Assembly: GCA_009746045.1 (NCBI GenBank)
Contig: RPFO01000154.1
Coordinates: 1,217,167 to 1,281,166, forward strand
Source: Mesostigma viride
Taxonomy: Eukaryota; Streptophyta; Mesostigmatophyceae; Mesostigmatales; Mesostigmataceae
Direction of reading: 5' to 3'
Length of the DNA stretch: 64,000 bases
Below are positions 1 to 10,509 of the stretch, piece after piece. Below the pieces are notes generated by a model. That model searched no databases. It saw only the letters and a program-made list of their open reading frames with translations, and had not been told where the DNA came from. A program made the translations under genes and the position numbers. How positions within the stretch are numbered: position 1 is the stretch's first letter; every line of letters begins with the position of its first letter.

Positions 1-682
1 CATGGACAGTTGGATTGGCTCATGGCAACTTTCACCACCTATTAGAATGTAACCCCTTAGTAGATAAATGTAAAGGCCCATGTTTCACTCGTGAGAACTC
101 CTACACGCTAAATTGCAAACTACGTGCCACCAAACGAGTCAGCATTCTGTTAGAAAGTGGTGAGCATGTCGCTAGATGTGGTCATTGACTCTAACACGTT
201 TCCATCGGTACCAACTTACACAAGTTTCAATGTATCTGCTTCCAACGTACCGACAAGTTATTGTCGGTGCGTAGGCGTCGCCGTGCAGACGTTAGTCTCG
301 CAGCTCGACGCCGGAAAATGCCACGATGCCTCGCCTGTTGCCCACGTTGTCATTTAAACAAAGCGTAATTTGACTTTCGCTTGATTATAGGACCCACGGA
401 TGGATGGGTAGCCACTAACAGGAGCGTGCACCTTTTGAATGCCGGAGTAGTACCTGCTCCATTCAGGGAAATATTAGTTAGGCGTTAGGAAAATGCAAAG
501 GAATGAGTAACGTTGGATCCGTCAACACATTCGTAAACACAAGAAGAGGTGCAGCTCTTTTTATTTTGCATTACACAAGGCAAAACAAGTCGTTGAGCTC
601 TGTGAAACATTGGCCTTTACATTTATCTACTTAGGGGTTACATTCTAATAGGTGGTGAAAGTTGCCAATCCAACTGTCCATG
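1..682. mobile_element. MITE-like element with about 80-bp terminal inverted repeats
   Basis: Bases 1-87 and 603-682 are inverted copies: both ends read CATGGACAGTTGGATTGG inward and match on through the GTTTCA region. The left arm has a 7-base insertion (TCATGGC) near position 19. The interior has no credible coding frame. The left end falls exactly at the window edge, so a target-site duplication cannot be tested and the arm may extend further. The length and long TIRs suit a MITE or small foldback element; no family can be assigned. Confidence 0.75.
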
Positions 683-1030
683 TAATACCAATGACCATGT
701 TTAGGACTTACTATGACTAACTAAAAGATAGCAATCGCAAACTATTAGTGTCCAAAAGCCTGCAAAAAGTCCTAAATTTAGGACAGTGGGGAATGCGTAT
801 CTAATCATGTAAACAATAATATTTGACCATGGCATTTGTACCACTGATAAATAATATAGCCTTTTAATTTCTATCAAAGACCTAAGGTTCAAATAACGAC
901 GTTTAGTACCAAAACTGGCCCTAACCCATGGCAGACCTCGAACGAAAAAATGGCCTTAAATTGAAACTAGGACTTTTTAGGACCACCATGTATATCACAC
1001 ATCACCACGCCACCCACACAGTCCCTTAAG
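683..1030. other. AT-rich intergenic DNA, no gene seen
   Basis: No supported coding frame. It contains a perfect 16-base palindrome GTCCTAAATTTAGGAC at 769-784, which recurs at 3808-3823. Confidence 0.5.
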
Positions 1031-1237
1031 CTTCTTACCCAGGTTGGCCAATACATCGGTACGTCAAATACGCCTAAAAATACCAGTATTTTACGTGGAG
1101 CCTGGTAGAATACGTCACCAGAATACGTGGCAGTGTGCAGCATGGTTATGAATGGGCCTTTAGTTAGGGTTTAGGCCTTAGGGGCATAGTTATGCATGGA
1201 TATAAGTAAATTATGGTGGAAGGCATTTAATCTGCAC

Positions 1238-1370
1238 CATTCCTTGCACTTATTCCCTACCAACCTGCCACCATAATTTACCCATTACTGCATGAGCACA
1301 TTCCTTGCACTTATTCCCTACCAACCTGCCACCATAATTTACCCATTACTGCATGTGCACATTCCTTGCA
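1238..1370. repeat. 61-bp tandem duplication
   Basis: A 61-base unit starting CATTCCTTGCACTTATTCCC at 1238 is repeated at 1299 almost without change, and a third partial copy begins at 1360. It lies inside the hAT element. Confidence 0.85.
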
Positions 1371-1414
1371 AGCATTCATTGTGCATGCCAAGTCCGGGAG
1401 CAGTGATCAAACCT

Positions 1415-2278
1415 TTAATTGTACTGACTAAGGCCGGTAATCATCGCCTTGAAAGCGCGGCTCTGAGCCACGTGAAAGGAAATAGCATTCTCAACAAAGA
1501 AGTTCGCCACCAGGAGATGGCATGCCTCTTCGTTTATGGGGCTCACAAACCTCGTGATTGTCTGCTGGCGAGGATCTCCTGCACCGGCCGAACCCGAAGC
1601 AAGGCCGTGGCCGCTCTCCGCCATTGTCCTGAAGCTAAGGTGCTGCTGCTTCCTCGCCTTCAGCACCGGCCTTCTTGCTCCACAACTCCTGGAATTCTAA
1701 CCTCCATTTCTGCCCAATCTTTGCGTCAGGGCAGGCATCTATGCCCTGCCCTGCGATGCCCGCAATGATGTGCGCGCATCCGGGTTCCACTCATCTGCTT
1801 ACCATCGCCAGTGGTACCTAAAATTGTGGCCGCAAAATGAGCAGCTAAACTTCAGCTGCGAAACCGTTTTCCCCAGATTATCCTTCACCAAGACAGTTCT
1901 TTTCGTTACCAAATTATGCTCTGGCCCTTTTTCTGGCATGGCTGCAAAAACACGTTTGCCCTTGGCGACGAAATCCAATGGCACACCGCCATGCAATATT
2001 AATGATACAGGCTGTGTTATAAGTACCACGTTCCCAGCACAACTGGCATTTTCAACGTGCTGGCACTCTCTCCGTGTAATTTCAGCTAGCTTGCCAACTG
2101 CCAAGTCATTACTGGACTTGCGAAAGCCTAGTTCATAGTAGAAAATCTTGGTGAAGGTAGGCGCCGCGCCACGGTCCGGTTGGCCTGGCGCCAAGCGCTG
2201 CCCCAGCTCGAACCTCGAAAATTTCCAAGTCCGAATCACGTATTCCTGACAAAATACGCGTATAGTACGTCGGGGCAA
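1415..2278 (-). pseudogene. BED-finger hAT transposase N-terminal remnant
   Basis: The minus-strand frame ending near 1799 contains KFSCSFCGHNF, the CxxC half of a BED-type zinc finger. One frame away the sequence continues with MRAHHCGH, the histidine half, so a one-base shift lies near 1815-1825. The frame at 1666-1415 then reads TITRFVSP, ANFFVENAISFHVAQS and FKAMITGLS. This resembles the region after the BED finger in plant and animal hAT proteins, where a short helix precedes an 'in-PF-xVes-xF' motif. At least two frame changes and a terminal stop make it non-functional. The hAT assignment agrees with the TIR and 8-bp TSD of the enclosing element. Confidence 0.72.
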
Positions 2279-2342
2279 AAAAAACGCGTATAGCCGTATT
2301 TATTTTGACAATACGCACGTATTTGCCAACCTGGCTTCTTAC

Positions 2343-4785
2343 CAATCCTCAGGGCCCCATGGGACCCTACGCGGCCTTGGGGAGGTGGGGCAGCGTATAA
2401 CAAGGCCGTACCGTGCTGTGGCTGCACGTATATTTACGCGTGCCTAACGGTGTCACAGATGGAGCAGATCATGCAATATAAGGTTGTATGGTTGCTGAGG
2501 TTGCCTGGCTTGAACATGACCCACCCCTTACGGCAAACTCTCTCTAAGCATATACCATAGCTTGTTTAATGACACTGGCATGCTGGCCACCACCCAGGAA
2601 GGAGAGGACACAACATTTGTATGGCAACTTACATAGGATAGCAGCCAGATGAAGTTGTTAAAGAGCACTATCCAACATGCCACACATTGCATGCATTCTA
2701 GGGGGGGGGGGGGGGGAGGGCTGTAAAGCATCACGTATAAGCAGCACAAGAACAGCTAGAACAACTGCAAGCAATGGGCCCATGCTTGATAATGAACGCA
2801 ACCCTAACACAGCTGGGAAGCATGCGTAACTTATCAGCAGCGAAGAAGGAAGATTGCGACGATAGAAGGTACATGCCGTAAACCAACTACGTAAGCCATG
2901 TAAATGCACAGAAACTGTCCTGTCTTTCAGGCATAGCCGACTGACACTTACTGCTACGACTACGCTACCCCTTACACCTAACCACGGAGAGAACCCGGCA
3001 CGCACCTGTTTGTTACGTCGCCAAGTCCATGTGGATGCATTAATTAAGAATCGCGGATATCCGCAGCCAGCCAGCTTTCCGGCACAAGAACGCAGCCAAA
3101 CTTACAAAATGGTTCGAAAGTAACGTAAGACACGCCGGAGCATTGTTCTAGGCCCAAGATAGATCGAAAGACAAGTCATGTCACGTGCGCTCGCTACCCG
3201 GCCTTAATGTTCTGCAAAATGGTCGACAGTAAACTTCGGGCAAGAACACCCAGGCCCGGGCGCTCCCTTGTCAGATATACCGTTTCCAAACTCTATACTA
3301 CGATTAAAATCATGCGCAAAAACTGCCTGGCCTGGTGCGGGCAACGTTTTCTCACGCACTGACATGTTTGTGCTCAAAATCGACCATCCGGGCGCAGGCG
3401 ATCTGTGATCTACTCATGTCGAGCAGCCGTGCTACACATGCAAACGCAAATAATTTCGCAACCAAATTCAGGACCTTTACGCATAAGTATCAAGCCTTCG
3501 TTCTTGCTACCGGGCGCCCAAAACGATTGGCTCACGTGCGAATGCCGCCCATAATTGTCAGGTCGCCATATCCGCCGCACATCATTCCCGCACCCACTTT
3601 TTTGGCCCAAAATCATTGTATTTTTGGTCGAGGTACGTACATTCCCGCGCATCTACCCGGTACCCGGTACAGAATCCGGGTACGATGTACCGGTATCACG
3701 GGTAGAGTACATCTTGGAGGTCACGGTCCACTAGGGGTATGGACCATATAGTGATCCCCCCTGCCCGGTACCTCGGTTATAGTGACCTTAGGACCTTTTT
3801 GGACCAAGTCCTAAATTTAGGACGGCCGGCTGATTGACATTAGTAGATACTACAAAATAACGCTGCCGTGCTTACCTGGAAAAAGTGTTAGAGATGAGCC
3901 CAGGCCATAAACACGATAAGCCTGGATAAACGGAGTTCAAGACCTGCACATGATATTGCCACATAGGATGATGCGGCAGGGCATCAAGGCAATGCCGCAA
4001 TGCAGGTCATCGAAGAAGATGAAATCGTGTCAGGATAGAAAAGCATGAAATTCTGCTGCATTCTCCTTCATGAAAATATTTTGAACAGCGATGTATCGTA
4101 CACACAAAATGCTCTCAGGTCTTTGTCATGTAACCATGATGGGTGCAATACGCTCCGAAAAGATAGCGATGACCATATAGTGTTGGCTGTTTTCATTCAG
4201 TGACCATTCAGCGCTGGCCATGGATTTTTCCCTTTCACTACTCGTCATCGCTCTCATCCAACAATGATGACCTGATGTGCATCCTACATTACAGGCATAC
4301 TTAACAGCACTCTACCCATTTTCACCACCCCCATCCATACACAAATCCCTTATAGCCGGGAGCACAACACGAGTTGGCCTTGGATTGAAATTGCGGGTAA
4401 ACTATAATGCCACAAGATGTGTTGTGATCACAACCCCTTACCCGAAAATACACATAACGGCATGGACCAGGTAATCATGCTGTTTGAGGTTATGATCCAA
4501 CAAAATATCCGCTTGCGAACAACTTGCAGTTTTGCATTATTCCCACATAGGTACTGGTGGCACATTTGCGAATTCGGCCCCTCAAGGAAGCATTGAAATT
4601 ATTACACCCAGAATGATAACAGCAGCAAAATAATAAACATACTAGTATATGCACCAGGCGTTGTCTACTGTCGCGCCTAAGATACGTGGGTGCACCCTAA
4701 GCAACAGTACGTGGAAAGAAACCTGCAAGCTGTCCTTTATATTCATCCTAACTCCAATGCCATTAGCGAGCGTACTTCCACATAA
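2343..4785. other. Intergenic DNA without a supported gene
   Basis: Only short, non-conserved frames on both strands. Landmarks are a poly-G run near 2701-2717 and a second GTCCTAAATTTAGGAC palindrome at 3808-3823. No RNA gene or transposon end was recognised. Confidence 0.4.
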
Positions 4786-4940
4786 TTAGCAGCTTAACTC
4801 AAAGGATGAGGGTACAGCATGCGGACTCTTCACTGTACAGACACTCGCCTGCTCAATCAAGGCATGCAAGAAATAGGCTCTGAAGGAGCACGCATATATA
4901 CTACACCCAGAGTTCACTTTCAGGTTCATGCTCAACTTAC

Positions 4941-5177
4941 CAAAACCGTCGTATTCCAGGTCAATTAATTTTGACCACAGAAGATCAATCAGCTGCCTCA
5001 CTTGGCCTGTGCGGCCGGCAACTTTCATCCCCTGCGCAGCAGAATCCCAGGCTTCTTGGTCGTGGACACACTTCACATCGTCCTTGGTCACCCGTTCCAG
5101 GGCCGACTTGGTGAAGGATGCACAGTCGCCAGCCGAAGACACGTTCTGCAAGGGCGATGACCAGCGGAAACCTGCAT
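4941..5177 (-). CDS. Candidate internal exon of an unidentified gene
   Basis: A minus-strand open segment is bounded by an acceptor (CCTTTCGCAG, exon from 5177) and a strong donor (GGTTTTG then GTAAGT, exon end 4941). Its translation looks globular, with AGFRWSSPLQN near the start and RQLIDLLWSKLIDLEYDGFG at the end. Further upstream on the same strand (about 5210-5520) an open frame reads ALPYVLDHCIKRL and RRDNKVFVRKRFPS, possibly an earlier exon whose donor I could not fix. Another protein-like stretch, GNATKVKRVLTDIYDIEDLL, lies at about 6420-6510 beyond the minisatellite. I do not recognise the family. Whether the three segments form one gene is a guess. Confidence 0.4.
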
Positions 5178-5559
5178 CTGCGAAAGGTAAAGTGAATGGA
5201 ATAGGGCGCACATGGCGCATGGCAGAGAGCAAAGGCAGTAAGTCGCGAACATTATTGCATGATCTACAATCTATCCCATTGAACACAGCAATACTAGAAA
5301 GGTTCTTGCCGGGTGGCCCCTGCGGCCAGTAGCTGTTCAGCCCGCCTATTTGCTGCAGAATTTTTGCGCTGTCAACGTCCGCCCTCGGCAGGTCTTGTAT
5401 AATCTTAAGGCGGCTGCTGCCATGGGATGGAAACCGTTTGCGAACAAATACTTTGTTATCTCTCCTTGCCCCCGTGAGGCGTTTGATACAATGATCAAGC
5501 ACGTAGGGGAGGGCGCAGCCGATCAGCCGCAGGGAAGGTGGCATGAGCCGCACGGAAGG

Positions 5560-6275
5560 TGGCATGCATGCGTGTGTGTGTGGGGGGGCTGGCATGCATG
5601 CGTGGGTGTGGGTGGGGGCTGGCATGCATCCGTGGGTGTGGGGGGGAGCTGGCATGCATGCGTGTGTGTGTGGGGGGCTGGCATGCATGCGTGGGTGGGT
5701 GTGGGGCTGGCATGCATCCGTGGGTGTGTGGGGGGTGGCATGCATGCGTGGGTGTGGGGGGGGCTGGCATGCATGCGTGGGTGGGGGTGGGGGCTAGCAT
5801 GCATGTGTGTGTGTGGGGGGGGCTGGCACGCATGCATGCCATCCCCCCCCTCACACACACGTGCGTGGGTGTTTGGGGGAGCTGGCATGCATGCGTGTGG
5901 GGGGGGGGGGGCTGGCATGCATGCGTGCTTGTGGGGGGGGGGGCTGGCATGCATGCGTGGGTTTTGGAGGGGGCTGGCATGCATGCGTGTGTGGGGTGGG
6001 GAGCTGGCATGCATGCGTGGGTGTGAGGGGGGGCTGGGATGCATGCGTGGGTGTGGGGGGGGGAGGCATGCATGCGTGGGTGTGGGGGGGGCCTGGCATG
6101 CATACGTGGGTGTGGGGGGAGGCTGGCATGCATGCATGGGTGTGGTGGGGGGATGGCATGCATGCGTGGGCGTGGGGGGGGGAGCTGGCATGCATGCGTG
6201 TGGGGGGGGGGCGGCTGGCATGCATGCGTGCGTGTGGGGGGGGCTGGCATGCATGCGTGGGTGTGGGGGAGGGCA
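5560..6275. repeat. GCATGC-rich G/C-skewed minisatellite
   Basis: About 20-25 units of roughly 28-35 bp, each TGGCATGCATGCGTG followed by GGTGTG and a variable run of G. Unit lengths differ mainly in the G run. The GCATGCATGCGTGTGTG parts are alternating purine-pyrimidine and the complementary strand is C-rich. All reading frames are open because stop codons are absent from the unit, giving spurious proteins of His/Pro/Met/Cys or Gly/Trp/Cys. One unit cluster near 5840-5870 is inverted. Confidence 0.95.
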
Positions 6276-6606
6276 TGACCATGGTAGAAAATGTTATCTT
6301 GAGGGACCACTCTCCATGGGAAGTAGATGCCCAGGTGGCTAAGGGGGGCACAATAACAGAAAGAGTGCAATCCCCCATCACCCTAACCCCTGCCCACACT
6401 GTGGCTACGTTGCTGGTGTCACCTTCCCTCAACAGGTCTTCTATGTCGTAAATATCCGTTAACACACGCTTGACCTTCGTTGCATTTCCCTTGAAGGTGC
6501 CCCCCTCACACCCACGCATGCGGATGGGCGCCTGGCCTCGAACAAGAAGGGCAAGACCAAGGGTGTGCTGCTGCAAGTAGTGACAATGGAGCAGCGCAGG
6601 ACTCAA

Positions 6607-7331
6607 CTAGATCACATGCCAGGCCTCCAACGCAGCCCAAGTAGGAGAGACAGACAGATGATAAAGCGGCAGCGGGCTGTACCAATGCTGGAGTCTTAGG
6701 CAGTGGCGTGGTGTTTTATACATGATGGTGTGCTCTGACTCACTCCTTATTGCTGCCATGATTGGTAGCCCGTCACCGTCAGCCCTCTGGAGCGCCCCGG
6801 CAACCGCGCCAAGGAAGTAAACAGGGCGCGTGCAGGAAGACAAGAATGGTCACAATGGGTAACGTTTCCAGTGTTTTAGCGACCTAGCTACATCAGCCCC
6901 GACAGAAACTAGACGTCAAAGAAACATGGGGAGCGTACCAGGATTATCTGGCATTCCGACAACTGAAATCATGCCGATGATGAGAATTATTGACATCATT
7001 CTCGAAATCGTCGACATCATTCCCGAAATTAGCGCCCGCAGTCCCCGCACCTGTTTTTATTTACTGCCGAGGCTTTTGAGATTTTTTTTTCCCGGGTAAA
7101 TGGGTATTTTTTATTAACCAATACGAATATCGTTAGGATATACATATAATAGGGATATCGTTAGGCCGAGGCTTTTGAGATTTCAAGGCCGAGCAGTGGT
7201 TCCGAAAATGGGCTCCGCCAGATTATGTAGTTGCCAAAAAAGTTCCCTCGGCCGATATGATATGATTGATACTGTCGGGGTACTGACACGTGTATCCGCC
7301 ACCAACGGGCACAAAGGCTGGGAGTATACAG
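6607..7331. other. Intergenic DNA with a direct repeat
   Basis: No supported gene. GCCGAGGCTTTTGAGATT occurs at about 7066 and again at about 7164. AAATGGGCTCCGCC at about 7207 recurs near 14154, so small dispersed repeats are present. Confidence 0.4.
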
Positions 7332-7986
7332 TAGGGTTGTACCGAATAGTGTTCCGAATACCGAATATCCCCCGAATACCGAACCGAACACCGAATATGT
7401 TCAGTATACGGCGAACGGTCTGTCCGTCTGAACATATTCGGTATCGGTATCGGGAGGCAAGCTCTACTTACGAATATGTTCGGTATCGAAATCGGGACAC
7501 CCTACTATTCGACGAATATATTCGTAGTTCCGAATATCGAATAGTAGTACCCCTACTAGCGGGCGGCGCAGCCTCCAGCCTCCACTCACCAGCTGGCGCG
7601 GTCATGCCTCCGCCGACTCAGAGTTAGGCCAACGCCCAAAAGCTGAATGCACTATGCCGGGAAGGCAACTGTGTGTGTGTGTGATACAAAAATTAAATTA
7701 AAATTTTAATTTAATTTAATTTGAATAAGTCTCATTAATATAATTGATACAAGTTGTCTACCTAATACGTTGTAGTGAAATTAGTAGCTACTGTCGTCAT
7801 TATTCGATCGGCGTCCGAATAGTTCGGAGAACTATTCGGTGTTCGATTCGGGAAGGGCCCTTCAGCTCCGAACATATTCGGTATCGGTATCGGGAGGCTC
7901 CAAATATATTCGGCATCGGGTTCGGGGCACCCCCCTGGTCCGAGTATCCGATTCGGCAAGCCAAAACGCTATTCGGTACAACCCTA
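7332..7986. mobile_element. hAT-like MITE built of ATTCGGTA sub-repeats
   Basis: Left end 7332 reads TAGGGTTGTACCGAATAG and right end 7969-7986 is its inverse. The interior is packed with direct and inverted copies of GAATATGTTCGGTATCGG and shorter relatives (7430-7460, 7470-7490, 7870-7900). Left flank GTATACAG (7324-7331) matches CTATACAG (7989-7996) in 7 of 8 bases, two bases off the right terminus, so an 8-bp TSD is likely but imperfect. The 655-bp length, TAGGGTTG terminus and lack of a coding frame suit a non-autonomous hAT-type element. Confidence 0.7.
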
Positions 7987-8076
7987 GACTATACAGTACA
8001 ACAACAAACACGCAACGGCAGGAAAGGCGCGGCGCTCCATGAATGGCGCGGCGCTCAGGTACATTACTTACCAACT

Positions 8077-8895
8077 ACACCGTCCGCATTGGAAGTTTGT
8101 TATTATGGGTCAATTTTTGCCGTATTTGCATTACGAATAACCCTGGATTGTTTGTTGGGGAGCCAGTTAGAGTCCCGGGTTTTTATTATTTAATCAAAAC
8201 CTTTTGTTTGTTTGTTTGTCCTGCAGCCGTTCAAGGCACGTGGGTACTTATTTAATTAAATTTCTTTTGTTTGTTTGGTAGATATGGTACACGCCGTCCC
8301 CAACCTGGCCCGCCTTTCGGCGGCGGCGGCGGCCCCCCTTAGTTCGGCGGCCACAGGCTATAGTCAGTGGAGGTCTCAGGTCAGTGATACCCTATTTAAT
8401 TGCTCAAGGCCCATAAGTATCGCACATGAGTAGTACATCTTACATGTACATCTGTAGACATGACGCTCAGTCAGGCCTCAGCCTCTACTGAGTACCGACC
8501 GACGTGCCCTGCCGAGGCAGTAGAGCATGGATTGCTGGATGCAAAAGCGGTTCACTTCATTGGTTCGCGCCTCACCCCGCGCTCGGCCTGCGTCTCGCGG
8601 GTTTTTTTCGATTTTCACGATATTTCATGTTCCCCGCCTGTCCAAGGTATTTCCGAAGGTTTTATGTACTTTATATTATATAATATAAAGTGTTTGTTTG
8701 TTTTCTCACAGGGCGACGACCCCGTGCCCACTGCCCACATGAGTTAATTAATTAATTTTGTTTGTTTGTTTGTTGAGTCCAGTCCTCAGCCCCCGGAGTT
8801 AATTAATTAATTTTCTTTTGTTTTTTTTATGGTTTTCAGCCAGAACATTTTCCAGAAGCTAATTATTTATTTAAAACTTCCAATGCGGACGGTGT
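8077..8895. mobile_element. TIR-flanked block with mini-intron-like modules
   Basis: ACACCGTCCGCATTGG begins an inverted repeat at 8077-8098 whose partner lies at 8874-8895. Between them are five GT...AG segments: 8179-8226 (48 bp), 8244-8281 (38), 8647-8711 (65), 8743-8782 (40) and 8798-8839 (42). Each is AT-rich, most have a TTAATT core, and each has TTTGTTTGTTTG-type pyrimidine before its terminal AG. The interspersed DNA is GC-rich and open; one frame reads HVDMVHAVPNLARL across the first splice pair. Whether this is a spliced gene in a mobile element or only a composite repeat cannot be settled here. Related ends occur at 16573-16595 and 22958-22984. Confidence 0.5.
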
Positions 8896-8923
8896 ATCTT
8901 CTCACTTACCAATTTCTGGTAAG

Positions 8924-8954
8924 CAGCTGAAACAGTTGGCGGCGGACCGGTCTA
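8924..8954. repeat. Left arm of a 31-bp inverted repeat (partner 13859-13889)
   Basis: The 31 bases starting CAGCTGAAACAGTTGGCGG are perfectly inverted at 13859-13889, about 4.9 kb away. The enclosed DNA holds the Penelope-like remnant, a second inverted pair and a TTAA-flanked element, so this could be the shell of a nested transposon. Confidence 0.8.
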
Positions 8955-9582
8955 TTACAGCCGAAAATGCACTTTTGGGATAATTATTTAATTTCGAGGG
9001 TAGACCGTAGACCCGTACCGGAATCTGCCCTAGTTTAGCCTACGGTCACCGTACAGTAGCACGCATCCGCCCCAGCAAAAACACGTTTTTCCCGCCTTTG
9101 AGGCCGAAGCGCGGGCAGAATGAAATTACCATGAAGTCCGAGCCGGCCGCACTGTGGTGGTTGCCCACACACCAGCTGTGCTCAACATTGAATTTCGACC
9201 AGTCCGGATGGCTGACCCTCCTCAGCCTAGATCAACAGTTCAGCGTTGTTGGTGTTGCTCCACTCACAATTGGTGCCGTTGCTACGGGTAGTTCGGAGAT
9301 GATTTATTTTATGGTAGCCATACAGTAATATTCATCTTAATAATATTCATTAATTAATTACAAAGCGGTAAGCATGGATTGATATATTTTGCTGTTCCAT
9401 CCTTACCTTAATTATTTAATTAATAAGTCATCATGCCGTATGCATAATTATCAAGCTTGTGCTAGTTAATTAATTAATTATTCGCGTGTCCCAACTGAAT
9501 TGTGCTAGTTGTCTCATTCATAGTTGTCAAGCTGATTCACAAAACAGGTTGGATCATTTTAACGGCATGATTGTCAAAGAGA

Positions 9583-9800
9583 CAACCAGCGCAGGCCAGA
9601 AATCGGGAGAATCCGGACCATGGTAGCTCGAGCCTGCCGTTATCTTTTCCGCGTTTTCGAGTCGTTCAGGATGATGAAGATGAATGGTGATGGAAATGTG
9701 TATCCTTGTGCATTGAAATTATGGCTGGCTTACGTGTGGAGCGACTAGATGACCTAGACGGTGGGGCCGGAAACAGCATGCTTGATCAGGGCGTGTGTTT
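9583..9800. repeat. Dispersed repeat, copy 1 (copy 2 at about 37275-37500)
   Basis: The stretch from GACAACCAGCGCAGGC through GGTAGCTCGAGCCTGC, CGAGTCGT, CAGGATGATG and TGATCAGGGC is collinear with 37275-37500 in the same orientation. The first 45 bases recur alone at about 18183-18225, and a weak copy lies near 48205. No coding frame or termini were identified. Confidence 0.7.
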
Positions 9801-10130
9801 CTAGCCTAACTGGCCGGGAGTGTCTAGTGGTGAGCACCATTGCTGCGATCGCTCTCCCACCATTTACGAGGAAATACCCGCAAATGGAAAACCACTGAAA
9901 AGGTCTAGCTAGTCAGTCATCACGTTAGCCATGCCATGATTCCAAACGTCCAAGAACTGCACACGGTGCAAAGGCAAAAAGCCGGAGGACAGCACTTTCA
10001 AATGTGCGGCGGGAACCAAAAGCCCGCGGATGCCAGAAAACATCGTGTTGCGGCAGCGACGCGACGATGTGGACAACGAATCCAGTGCCAAGCTCGGAAC
10101 GGCCGCAAAGGAGATCTGGCATCACAGGGT

Positions 10131-10493
10131 TCAGATGTGCGGAGATACTATGCGATCCAGCCGGTCCACGACCTGTTTGTAGAGCTTGTGCCAAGGGGCA
10201 GCACCGAACAGATGTGGGTGACGTTGCAAAAAACATCGGACTTGACGGAGCATAATGGCTCGGTCATAGTCTTTGACCAATAAACGCTGCAAGAGTTCAA
10301 CAAGAGTCGTGATGAAATCAACACGATAAGAACAAAGACGGGAAAAACGATGTAACTGAGAAAGAACAACACCATATTTTGCTGTGTGGGAAAGGAGACT
10401 GTGAATATCGGGGTAACGAATAAAAGGAATTTGCTGGTATTTAGGATCCTTGCGCCGCTTATCATAGATAGCCGTACGCCAGCCCTTCTTCAC
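10131..10493 (-). pseudogene. Penelope-like reverse transcriptase, C-terminal fragment
   Basis: An open minus-strand frame of 120 codons reads IRYPDIHSLLSH, GVVLSQLHRFSRLC, VDFITTLVELLQRLL and DYDRAIMLRQVRCFLQRHP. The pattern (a sulphur- or serine-rich start, SQL-xRxxRxC, DF, then LxxRxY) is typical of the region following the RT catalytic core in Penelope-like elements and relatives. It sits downstream, on the same strand, of the YIDD-containing fragment at 10936-11205 but is separated by unrelated repeat DNA. No GIY-YIG endonuclease was recognised. Element type is inferred from pattern alone. Confidence 0.6.
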
Positions 10494-10509
10494 TACAATA
10501 CGCTTCCGC

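Larger units (their letters stand above)
1039..2334 (-). mobile_element. hAT-superfamily deletion derivative with intact TSD
   Basis: The ends are inverted: 1039 reads CCAGGTTGGCCAAT and 2334 read backwards gives CCAGGTTGGCAAAT. An identical 8-base direct repeat CTTCTTAC flanks the element at 1031-1038 and 2335-2342. An 8-bp target duplication is the signature of hAT transposases. The 1,296-bp interior keeps minus-strand remnants of a BED-finger hAT transposase N-terminus but lacks room for the catalytic and dimerisation regions, so it is non-autonomous. The perfect TSD suggests a fairly recent insertion, although the coding remnant is frameshifted. Confidence 0.88.

Noticed and set aside
1292-1768. 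158-codon plus-strand frame
   Set aside because: It starts in a 61-bp tandem repeat and overlaps the minus-strand hAT transposase remnant, which has recognisable motifs.
6400-6520. E2F/DP-like DNA-binding motif in VKRVLTDIYDIEDLL
   Set aside because: The resemblance to RRIYDI-type motifs is short and the surrounding residues do not fit.
5495-6606. His-Pro-Met-Cys or Gly-Trp-Cys rich frames on both strands
   Set aside because: Stop-free minisatellite; only the flanking 6420-6510 and 4941-5520 segments look protein-like.
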